10,712 nt of DNA from Candidatus Lambdaproteobacteria bacterium (GTDB lineage: Bacteria > SAR324 > NAC60-12). Below are positions 1-6,007 of the stretch, one piece after another. The DNA is taken from contig DTUH01000173.1 in assembly GCA_012964265.1 (NCBI GenBank), positions 1 to 10,712 on the forward strand, in the 5' to 3' direction. Position 1 is the stretch's first letter, and every line of letters begins with the position of its first letter. The notes under the pieces were generated by a model that was given only the letters and a program-made list of their open reading frames with translations, was not told the DNA's origin and did no database searches. Made by a program: the position numbers and the translations under genes.

Positions 1-136
1 CTTCAGGAAGATGATTGAGATTGATCCGAAGGCGAGTGTAGCTCGCCTGATGCGCGTGATTTATGTCTGGAAAGACAAGGCATTCCTGAAAAAATTCCTG
101 GATGCCCTGCGGAAACTGGGGCTTCCGGAGGCCTGA
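1..136 (+). CDS. C-terminal end of a TPR-type protein, possibly adenylate/guanylate cyclase-like (partial)
   Basis: An open frame runs in from the left edge (first whole codon at base 2) and stops at TGA 134-136, giving 44 C-terminal residues. The segment begins FRKMIEIDPKAS, which has the look of the end of a TPR helix pair. It finishes with KFLDALRKLGLPEA. A short basic helix ending in LRK.GLPE is the usual C-terminus of TPR-bearing class III adenylate/guanylate cyclase-like proteins, so that is my best guess from recalled family patterns. No catalytic part lies in the window, so function cannot be proven. No convincing terminator follows the stop; the only nearby fold is a small GGGACTCCC hairpin around 166-174 without an adjacent T-run. 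That the frame is coding is fairly secure from its composition and clean end; the family is a guess. Confidence 0.5.
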   Translation, partial: FRKMIEIDPKASVARLMRVIYVWKDKAFLKKFLDALRKLGLPEA

Positions 137-305
137 GAAGTCTGAATAAGGACATAGTTAATAGATTGGGACTCCCGAATTATGATCTGAACGTGTGGCT
201 TTTTTGTAACCAATAGTTTGAAAATATGAGGATAATGAAAAAATGTGCAAAAATGATTAGGGTTTAGATCAAATGTTTTAGTAGCAGATAAAGTGGTGCA
301 AATTA

Positions 306-339
306 AAGAAATTTTTATTTACTTTTTTCAAAATTTCTT
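306..339. repeat. 10-bp inverted repeat overlapping the Bax1-I promoter
   Basis: AAGAAATTTT (306-315) is matched perfectly by AAAATTTCTT (330-339), with a 14-bp spacer. The two arms flank and overlap the -35 box and spacer of the candidate promoter. This placement would suit a dimeric repressor's operator. Because it lies upstream of the predicted transcription start it would act as DNA, not as an RNA hairpin. The arms are A/T-rich, so chance is a real alternative. Confidence 0.35.
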
Positions 340-346
340 GTAGAAT
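318..346 (+). promoter_or_regulatory. Candidate sigma70-type promoter for the Bax1-I gene
   Basis: A -35 hexamer TTTACT (318-323, 4 of 6 to TTGACA) and a -10 hexamer TAGAAT (341-346, 5 of 6 to TATAAT) are separated by exactly 17 bp. This would place the transcription start near 352-354 and give a leader of about 70 nt before the ATG at 426. The surrounding 289-bp gap (137-425) is strongly A/T-rich, so some chance matches are expected. Apart from this promoter and the overlapping inverted repeat I see nothing else in the gap. Confidence 0.4.
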
Positions 347-413
347 TAAAGGTTAAAATGGATATTGGTAGTAACCCCAATATTTTTTGTCTAAATTTAT
401 TTCATCTAAGTAC

Positions 414-419
414 AAGGAG
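414..419 (+). promoter_or_regulatory. Shine-Dalgarno site that sets the Bax1-I start
   Basis: AAGGAG lies 6 nt before ATG 426. This decides in favour of 426 over the in-frame TTG at 387, which has no comparable site upstream and would add 13 polar residues. It also shows that this organism uses canonical Shine-Dalgarno sites, in contrast to rpoB and rpoC. Confidence 0.8.
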
Positions 420-425
420 AATATT

Positions 426-1106
426 ATGAGGTTAGGATCTACTGCAACACTCACACGTGGCGTCACTGCGGCCGCTTCAGCCTCAACAACAGAGAGGCTG
501 GTTTTCATCAAAAAAGTATACAGTTTGCTTGCCTTGTCAATGGTAACAGCGGCTGTTGGAGCATATTTTGGGTCTGGTCCGTTGTTGCTTTTAGTGGCAC
601 CGAACATGATGCTTTTCTTTATCCTTGAATTCGCACTGATCATTTTCGCTTCGTTCGTATCGCGAAAACCGGGTCTGAACATGCTGGCGCTTTTTAGTTT
701 CACCACCATTTCAGGTTTAACACTTGGGCCCTTATTGTATCAAGTTGGTCCTTCTATTGCCGCAGAAGCTTTTGCGTTGACTGCAATCACGTTTGCGTCT
801 CTGACACTCTATGTTGTTTTCTCGAAAAAAGATTTCAGTTTCATGTCCGGATTCTTGATGACGGGACTGATAGTTGTTATAGCAGGCGGGATATTAAATT
901 TATTCATCGGCAGTCCCATCATGCACTTCGTGATGTCTGGTGCAAGTGTGTTACTGTTCAGTGGGTTCATTCTCTATGATACCTCAAATATTTTGCGCTA
1001 CTACGGCACCGACGAACACGTTTCTGCGACGCTGGCCTTGTATCTCGACGTGCTTAACTTGTTTATTGCTCTCTTGAGCATCCTCGGCATCATGAGCGAT
1101 GAATAA
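426..1106 (+). CDS. Bax1-I (BI-1/YccA/YetJ) family seven-helix membrane protein
   Basis: The gene encodes 226 residues, normal for bacterial Bax inhibitor-1-like proteins, which sit in the inner membrane. The Bacillus member YetJ is a pH-sensitive calcium leak channel; E. coli YccA interacts with the FtsH protease. After a polar N-terminus of about 30 residues there are seven hydrophobic segments, at roughly 31-49, 53-76, 86-105, 111-132, 140-161, 166-186 and 200-220. The family hallmarks are at the end: ILYDTSNIL in helix 6, with Asp185, and LYLDVLNLF in helix 7, with Asp208. These correspond to the di-aspartyl pair that gates YetJ. A strong Shine-Dalgarno site precedes the start. The gene has its own candidate promoter and is followed by a hairpin, so it is probably a single-gene unit. 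Family assignment is firm; substrate and role here are inferred only from relatives. Confidence 0.93.
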   Translation: MRLGSTATLTRGVTAAASASTTERLVFIKKVYSLLALSMVTAAVGAYFGSGPLLLLVAPNMMLFFILEFALIIFASFVSRKPGLNMLALFSFTTISGLTLGPLLYQVGPSIAAEAFALTAITFASLTLYVVFSKKDFSFMSGFLMTGLIVVIAGGILNLFIGSPIMHFVMSGASVLLFSGFILYDTSNILRYYGTDEHVSATLALYLDVLNLFIALLSILGIMSDE

Positions 1107-1123
1107 AAGATAGAAGGCTTCCG

Positions 1124-1163
1124 GGAACAAGAATCCTGGCTAATGTTCCTGAATTCTTGTTCC
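1124..1163 (+). terminator. Terminator-like hairpin after the Bax1-I gene
   Basis: GGAACAAGAAT (1124-1134) pairs perfectly with ATTCTTGTTCC (1153-1163): an 11-bp stem with an 18-nt loop, starting 17 nt after the stop codon. No proper U-tract follows (the next bases are TCGATGC), so classical intrinsic termination is doubtful. It could instead protect the mRNA 3' end or act weakly. A second, weaker fold, CTCAAA (1177-1182) with TTTGAG (1193-1198), follows at once. Confidence 0.4.
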
Positions 1164-1312
1164 TCGATGCTGAATCCTCAAACTCTTGAACTTTTGAGTT
1201 CGCCTCTAATTTCCATTCTATTAATCAATATTTCTCACCATAATATAAGCATAATCCTTTGCCACGGATACTGTCAGCACTGGGCATCCCCCTTGTCTTT
1301 TAGATCAAGTTG

Positions 1313-1371
1313 ATAATTATTTAAAAAAAGAAAAATATATATTTGCTATTGTACAACAAAAGAAATACAAT
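1313..1371 (+). promoter_or_regulatory. Candidate rpoBC promoter with UP-like A/T tract
   Basis: The -35 TTGCTA (1343-1348, 4 of 6) and -10 TACAAT (1366-1371, 5 of 6) are spaced 17 bp apart. About 30 bp of almost pure A/T (1313-1342, with a run of seven A) lies directly upstream, where the alpha-subunit C-terminal domain binds in UP-element promoters. The bases after the -10 box are GAGGGG (1372-1377), a G-rich discriminator in an otherwise A/T-rich region. Transcription would begin near 1378-1380. This is the best promoter match I found in the gap; a weaker TTGATA at 1310-1315 lacks a good partner at normal spacing. Confidence 0.55.
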
Positions 1372-1377
1372 GAGGGG

Positions 1378-1620
1378 TTAGATTTGAAAAAGTCGCAATT
1401 TGCGGCAAACAGATTCAAAACTCCCTCCACATGAGCCTTGGCCATTATCCACATGCGTAATTCTTTTAAAGATCTTCACCGCGAGTTTTCCGCCAGTCGG
1501 GAAATAGTTGGAAAAGTGCCTCCGGAGAAAAATACGGATCAACTCTGTTTTTAACTGCTCCGGATTGTGTGACAAAACCATTTTGCAGTGAACAAGTCCT
1601 GAATGCAATTCAGCTTTCAT
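1378..1620 (-). CDS. Doubtful small ORF, hypothetical protein antisense to the rpoB leader
   Basis: An 80-residue frame reads from ATG at 1620 down to TAA at 1378. The predicted product is soluble, basic, and has no signal peptide or membrane segment. It contains PTGGKLAVKIFKRITHV and a Cys/Gly-rich GQGSCGG, and ends in a basic helix-like tail. I recognise no family. For: the codons look reasonably coding-like, and an open frame of this length is uncommon by chance in this composition. Against: there is no Shine-Dalgarno site before the ATG and no clear promoter on the minus strand, and the whole frame coincides with the predicted rpoB leader, where RNA structure could account for conservation. 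If real, it would be divergent from rpoB and transcribed against its leader. Confidence 0.25.
   Translation of the reverse strand: MKAELHSGLVHCKMVLSHNPEQLKTELIRIFLRRHFSNYFPTGGKLAVKIFKRITHVDNGQGSCGGSFESVCRKLRLFQI
1521..1564 (+). promoter_or_regulatory. Bulged stem-loop in the rpoBC leader
   Basis: TCCGGAG (1521-1527) pairs with CTCCGGA (1558-1564), and the adjoining AAAAA (1528-1532) pairs with TTTTT (1548-1552). This gives a 12-bp stem with a 5-nt one-sided bulge (AACTG, 1553-1557) and a 15-nt loop. Because TCCGGA is itself palindromic, each arm could also mediate dimer contacts. It is the most stable fold I can see in the leader. No U-run follows, so it is not a plain terminator. Confidence 0.35.
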
Positions 1621-1672
1621 TTATTCAACTGCAGAATAGACCAACAACAACCCTAACCTTTGGTATGTTCTT

Positions 1673-4600
1673 ATGCCTTCAACATTAAAAAATCGTCATC
1701 GTATTCGTAGATCTTTCGGAAGCCTTACTGCTCCGATCAAAGTTCCACATTTGTTGAAAGTTCAATTAGATTCTTTTGAACGCTTTCTTCAGCGCGACGT
1801 TCCACCTGATCAGCGTGTGGACAAAGGTCTTGAGGCAGTGTTCCGTTCAGTATTTCCTATTTCAGATTTTAGTGGTTCCTCCACTTTGGAATATGTTCAT
1901 TATCGTTTGGGTGACCCAAAATATTCTGTTGAAGAATGTCGGGTACGTGGGGTAACTTTCGCTTGTCCGGTTAGGGCAGCACTGCGTTTGATCGTTTGGG
2001 AAAAGGATACTGATTCAGAAGTAAAGCACATTCGTGATATTAAGGAGCAGGATATTTATTTAGGTGAATTACCACTAATGACGCCTACCGGATCTTTTAT
2101 AATCAATGGCACAGAGCGTGTGATCGTGAGTCAGATGCACAAAAGTCCAGGTGTTGTTTTTACACATGACAAAGGCAAAAGTCATTCCAGCGGAAAGTTG
2201 CTTTATTCCGCACGTGTGATTCCGCAGCGCGGATCATGGCTGGATTTTGAGTTTGACAAAAAGGACTTGCTTTATGTTCGCATCGACCGTCGACGGAAAT
2301 TTCACTCGACAGTTCTCCTGAGAGCCTTGGGTTATACCGATGATCAATTGCTTGAATACTTTTATCAGTTTGAAAAACTCGATTTAAGCGAAGTTCAGGC
2401 AGGTGAGGATCTTGATAAACAAAGCTTTTATCTAGTTCTGGATCCGGAAATTATTCTGGACCAGCGTCCGCATCTTCCAATCGAAGATCCGAAATCAGGC
2501 GAAGTTCTGGTAAAATCCGGACAGCGAATTAACAAGCGGTTATTAAAAAAATTACAGAGCGCAAAAATAACACGCCTCAATGCGACCCTCCTAGAATTAA
2601 AAGGCCGCATCCTGGCCCGTACTATTTTCAAAGATGAAAGTAAAGAAATATTAATTCCCTGTAATACTCCCCTAACGGCAGAACTGTTGACGACTCTGGT
2701 AGAAAATGGTGTAAAAGAGATTGAATTATTACACATTGGTCCACAAAAAACTGGCTCTGCTCTGCGTGATACTTTGGAGTTGGATAAAGTTTCTTCGCCG
2801 GATCAAGCACTGATTGAACTCTACAAAAAAATGAAGCCAGGTGATCCTCCAACTTTGGACGCCGCACAGTTAATGCTGCAGAATTTCTTCTTCAAAAGAG
2901 AACGTTACAGTTTATCCAAGGTTGGAAGATTAAAAATTAATGAAAAGCTGGGACTTGATGATCCACTGGATAATACAACGCTGAATCGGGAAGATATTTT
3001 GAAGACAGTTAAATATCTGCTTGAATTAAAGGAAGGTCACCCGAACAGAATGATTGATGACATCGACCATCTGGGTAATAGAAGAGTCAGGAGTGTGGGT
3101 GAACTTTTGGAAACTCAATTCCGGATTGGACTGGTGCGTATGGAGAGAACCATCAAGGAACGTATGTCTTTACAGGATTCGGAAACCATGATGCTGCACG
3201 ACATTGTAAACGCAAAACCGGTGGCAGGCGCAATCCACGAATTTTTTGGCAGCAGCCAGCTTTCACAATTTATGGATCAAACAAATCCACTTTCAGAAAT
3301 CACTCATAAGCGCCGCTTGAGCGCGTTGGGACCTGGGGGATTAACAAGGGAGCGCGCAGGTTTTGATGTTCGCGATGTCCACTCTTCTCATTATGGCCGG
3401 ATTTGTCCAATTGAAACTCCGGAAGGTCCGAATATCGGACTGATTGCCTCACTCGCCACATTTGGTAGAGTCAATGAATTTGGCTTCATTGAAACGCCTT
3501 ATTTGAAAGTGGAAGAAGGAGTTGTCACAGACAAGGTTGAATACCTTTCTGCAATCGAGGAGGAAAAATACAGCATTGCCCAGGCAAATGCAAAACTTGA
3601 CAAGAAAAAGGCATTTATCAATGATTTCATTACGTCACGGGTAGGTAGTGAATTCAGCATGGTAATGAAGGAAAATATTGACTACATTGATATTTCACCA
3701 CGTCAGTTAGTTTCAGTTGCTGCGGCCTTGATACCCTTCTTGGAGCATGATGATGCAAATCGCGCTCTTATGGGTTCCAACATGCAACGCCAGGGAGTGC
3801 CTCTGGTAAAACCAAAAGCTCCGCTGGTAGGAACAGGTATTGAGCATCAGGCGGCACTTGATTCTGGAAGTTGTGTTGTCGCCGGTCGCCCGGGTGTTGT
3901 GGATAATGTGGATGCCGGCCGGATTGTAATTCAGGCTGACGTCGACTTATCCAGTGAAGACACGATTGTTCCGGCGAACGTCGATATTTACCACTTGATT
4001 AAATTTCAGCGCTCTAACCAAAACACCTGTATCAATCAGCGACCTCTTGTTAAAAAAGGAGATCGGGTGAATGCAGGTGATGTTATTGCAGATGGTTCCT
4101 GCACTGAAAATGGCGAACTTGCACTTGGGCAAAATATAAACATTGCTTTCATGCCGTGGCGCGGATACAACTTTGAGGATTCAATTCTGGTTTCGCAGCG
4201 CCTGATGCATGAAGATACTTTTACATCTGTGCATATTGATGTTCTTGATACAGTTGCCCGTGATACTAAATTGGGTAAAGAAGAGATCACCCGGGATATT
4301 CCGAACGTAAGTGAAGAGGCACTTAAGAATCTTGATGAAAGCGGTATTATAGCCGTTGGCACGAGTGTCAGTTCAAAAGATATCCTGGTAGGAAAAGTGA
4401 CGCCAAAAGGCGAAACACAACTCAACCCGGAAGAAAAGCTGCTCAGGGCGATTTTTGGCGAAAAAGCAGGAGATGTCCGGGACACATCTTTGCGTGTTCC
4501 TCAGGGAGTTGACGGCGTGGTGACGGATGTTGTTGTCTTTAATCGTGAAGGAGTTGAGCGCGATGAGCGCACCAGACAAATTGAGCAGGATCTTCTGGCA

Positions 4601-5965
4601 CGTTATGAAAACGATCACTATGACGAGGTACGTATTGTTCACAGCAACCTCGTGAATCGGATACTTTCGGTTGCAGCAAAAAAACCATTATCTGCCGATG
4701 TGCTGTCCGTTCAAGGTGAAGTACTTGTTTCAAAGGGTACAAAAATCAGCGAAGAAATACTTGAGAAAATTCCGCTGAACTCGACTGACGGGATTCAGGT
4801 TACTGATAAAAAAATCAACCTTAAAGTTGGAACATTTGTACGCAACGCTCTCCAGCAAACGTATTTACTGGAAAATGTTTACCAGGATCGTTGTGAAAAA
4901 GTTTCCAAGGGAGACGACCTTCCGCCGGGCGTAATCAGGATGATAAAAGTCTATATTGCCATCAAGCGAAAACTTTCAGTAGGTGATAAAATGGCCGGTC
5001 GTCACGGTAATAAAGGTGTCGTTTCTACCATCCAACCTGTTGAAAATATGCCTTATATGGGAGACGGTACACCGGTTGATATAGTCCTCAATCCACTCGG
5101 AGTTCCTTCCCGGATGAATATAGGGCAGGTGCTTGAAACACATCTTGGACGTGTAGCAAACGGATTAGGCAAGAAGATTCAGGAGTTTCTGGAGCAAAAT
5201 AATCCAGCGAAAGAAATACGGGAATTTCTGAAAAATGTCTATGAATGTGAAGTAGCCCAAAAACATTTTGACTCAATGGATGATCAGACGTTTTTGGAGT
5301 TTGTACAAAAGTATAAACCCGGAATACATATGTCAACTCCGGTTTTTGACGGAGCAAAAGAATCCGACATTCATCGGATGGCAAAAATGGCCGGATTATC
5401 AAAATCAGGACAAGTCTGGCTTTATGACGGTATGACAGGCGAGCGTTTTAGTCAGAAAGTAACTGTCGGTTATGCATACATCATGAAACTACATCATCTG
5501 GTTGATGAAAAAATTCATGCACGTTCCATTGGACCTTATTCTTTGGTAACGCAACAGCCTTTGGGTGGTAAAGCACAATTTGGTGGTCAGCGTTTTGGTG
5601 AAATGGAAGTTTGGGCTTTGGAAGCTTACGGAGCCGCCTATACTCTTCAGGAATTGTTGACAGTTAAGTCTGATGATGTACTTGGGCGAAACAAGATTTA
5701 TGAGTCAATCGTCAAGGGTCGGCATCAGTTGGAAACAGGTCTTCCGGAATCATTCAAGGTGCTGATTAGTGAACTAAAAAGTTTGTGCTTGAACATTGAA
5801 TTGCTCCAAAAATCTGATGAGGATGATGAGGAAGAAATTCTTGATGAAATAGAAGAAATTCTGGAAACAGAAGTTATCCCTGTTGATCTAGCTAAGCCCG
5901 CAAAAAATGAAGCCGGTCCGGAAAAGTCCTCTATAGAATTAGAGGAAGTTGAAGTTACAGCGTAA
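1673..5965 (+). CDS. rpoB: DNA-directed RNA polymerase subunit beta
   Basis: Beta forms one half of the polymerase catalytic cleft with beta'. The product has 1430 residues against 1342 in E. coli. In order: the protrusion and lobe, with SI1-type insertion (about 230-360); the rifampicin pocket (526-555), with Gln532, Asp535, His545, Arg548 and Ser550 matching drug-sensitive E. coli Q513, D516, H526, R529 and S531, plus Thr537 at the N518 position; RGYNFEDSILV (830-840) with active-site Glu835/Asp836; an SI2-type insertion (about 960-1080) 19 residues longer than in E. coli; GDKMAGRHGNKG (1104-1115) with Lys1106 and Lys1114; and the clamp region with His1275 and QQPLGGKAQFGGQRFGEMEV (1294-1313). 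About 50 acidic residues extend beyond the usual end (1381-1430). The ATG matches the homologous N-terminus and an in-frame TAG lies at 1637, yet no Shine-Dalgarno site is present. rpoC follows after 42 bp. Confidence 0.99.
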   Translation: MPSTLKNRHRIRRSFGSLTAPIKVPHLLKVQLDSFERFLQRDVPPDQRVDKGLEAVFRSVFPISDFSGSSTLEYVHYRLGDPKYSVEECRVRGVTFACPVRAALRLIVWEKDTDSEVKHIRDIKEQDIYLGELPLMTPTGSFIINGTERVIVSQMHKSPGVVFTHDKGKSHSSGKLLYSARVIPQRGSWLDFEFDKKDLLYVRIDRRRKFHSTVLLRALGYTDDQLLEYFYQFEKLDLSEVQAGEDLDKQSFYLVLDPEIILDQRPHLPIEDPKSGEVLVKSGQRINKRLLKKLQSAKITRLNATLLELKGRILARTIFKDESKEILIPCNTPLTAELLTTLVENGVKEIELLHIGPQKTGSALRDTLELDKVSSPDQALIELYKKMKPGDPPTLDAAQLMLQNFFFKRERYSLSKVGRLKINEKLGLDDPLDNTTLNREDILKTVKYLLELKEGHPNRMIDDIDHLGNRRVRSVGELLETQFRIGLVRMERTIKERMSLQDSETMMLHDIVNAKPVAGAIHEFFGSSQLSQFMDQTNPLSEITHKRRLSALGPGGLTRERAGFDVRDVHSSHYGRICPIETPEGPNIGLIASLATFGRVNEFGFIETPYLKVEEGVVTDKVEYLSAIEEEKYSIAQANAKLDKKKAFINDFITSRVGSEFSMVMKENIDYIDISPRQLVSVAAALIPFLEHDDANRALMGSNMQRQGVPLVKPKAPLVGTGIEHQAALDSGSCVVAGRPGVVDNVDAGRIVIQADVDLSSEDTIVPANVDIYHLIKFQRSNQNTCINQRPLVKKGDRVNAGDVIADGSCTENGELALGQNINIAFMPWRGYNFEDSILVSQRLMHEDTFTSVHIDVLDTVARDTKLGKEEITRDIPNVSEEALKNLDESGIIAVGTSVSSKDILVGKVTPKGETQLNPEEKLLRAIFGEKAGDVRDTSLRVPQGVDGVVTDVVVFNREGVERDERTRQIEQDLLARYENDHYDEVRIVHSNLVNRILSVAAKKPLSADVLSVQGEVLVSKGTKISEEILEKIPLNSTDGIQVTDKKINLKVGTFVRNALQQTYLLENVYQDRCEKVSKGDDLPPGVIRMIKVYIAIKRKLSVGDKMAGRHGNKGVVSTIQPVENMPYMGDGTPVDIVLNPLGVPSRMNIGQVLETHLGRVANGLGKKIQEFLEQNNPAKEIREFLKNVYECEVAQKHFDSMDDQTFLEFVQKYKPGIHMSTPVFDGAKESDIHRMAKMAGLSKSGQVWLYDGMTGERFSQKVTVGYAYIMKLHHLVDEKIHARSIGPYSLVTQQPLGGKAQFGGQRFGEMEVWALEAYGAAYTLQELLTVKSDDVLGRNKIYESIVKGRHQLETGLPESFKVLISELKSLCLNIELLQKSDEDDEEEILDEIEEILETEVIPVDLAKPAKNEAGPEKSSIELEEVEVTA

Positions 5966-6007
5966 TCAAAAAAATATAAACCATTAACCAACAACCAGCA
6001 ACTAAAT
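5966..6007 (+). promoter_or_regulatory. rpoB-rpoC spacer, A/C-rich and without a Shine-Dalgarno site
   Basis: The 42-bp spacer is almost free of G and contains no GGAG-like sequence before ATG 6008. It carries ACCAACAAC (5987-5995) followed by CAGCAAC, the same nonamer that stands at 1640-1648 before rpoB. No terminator hairpin is present, so the two genes are clearly one transcript. Translation of rpoC probably relies on an unstructured leader, ribosomal protein S1, or coupling to rpoB. Confidence 0.55.

Larger units (their letters stand above)
1107..1672. other. 566-bp gap between the Bax1-I gene and rpoB
   Basis: This long non-coding stretch holds, in order: the hairpins after the Bax1-I gene (1124-1198); a featureless stretch to about 1298; a palindrome ATCAAGTTGAT (1304-1314); an A/T tract; a promoter at 1343-1371; and a predicted rpoB leader from about 1378. 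No ribosomal protein gene (rplL or others) or remnant of one is visible, although rplL normally stands here. The only sizeable open frame is on the minus strand (1378-1620) and is listed separately with low confidence. Confidence 0.7.
1378..1672 (+). promoter_or_regulatory. Predicted long 5' leader of the rpoBC transcript
   Basis: If the promoter at 1343-1371 is right, the mRNA has about 295 untranslated bases before rpoB. The leader contains small palindromes near its 5' end (CGCAATTTGCG and TTTGCGGCAAA, overlapping around 1394-1411), a bulged stem-loop (1521-1564), a small CTGAAT/ATTCAG hairpin (1599-1613) followed by U-rich sequence, and an unstructured A/C-rich stretch just before the start codon. 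E. coli also has an attenuator and RNase III site in the gap before rpoB, so a regulatory leader is plausible. I recognise no known riboswitch or ribosomal-protein binding site. Confidence 0.4.

Noticed and set aside
387..425. Upstream TTG start for the Bax1-I protein adding 13 residues
   Set aside because: No ribosome binding site before TTG 387, and the strong AAGGAG at 414-419 would fall inside the coding region while being ideally spaced for ATG 426.
1599..1613. CTGAAT/ATTCAG hairpin followed by CTTTCATTTATT as an attenuator before rpoB
   Set aside because: The stem is only 6 bp, A/U-rich, with a 3-nt loop, and the following stretch is not a true U-run; too weak to call a terminator.
3248..3337. 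Possible rifampicin resistance substitution in the RpoB pocket (Thr537 at the N518 position)
   Set aside because: Thr at this site is common in natural drug-sensitive RpoB proteins, and all main resistance positions carry the sensitive residues.
4036..4485. Minus-strand frame of 149 codons inside rpoB (and similar shorter ones at 2428-2736, 4373-4642, 5088-5402 and 5725-5994)
   Set aside because: They lie wholly inside the well-conserved rpoB frame on the other strand, show low-complexity Ser/Arg-rich products, and are typical shadows of a long coding region.
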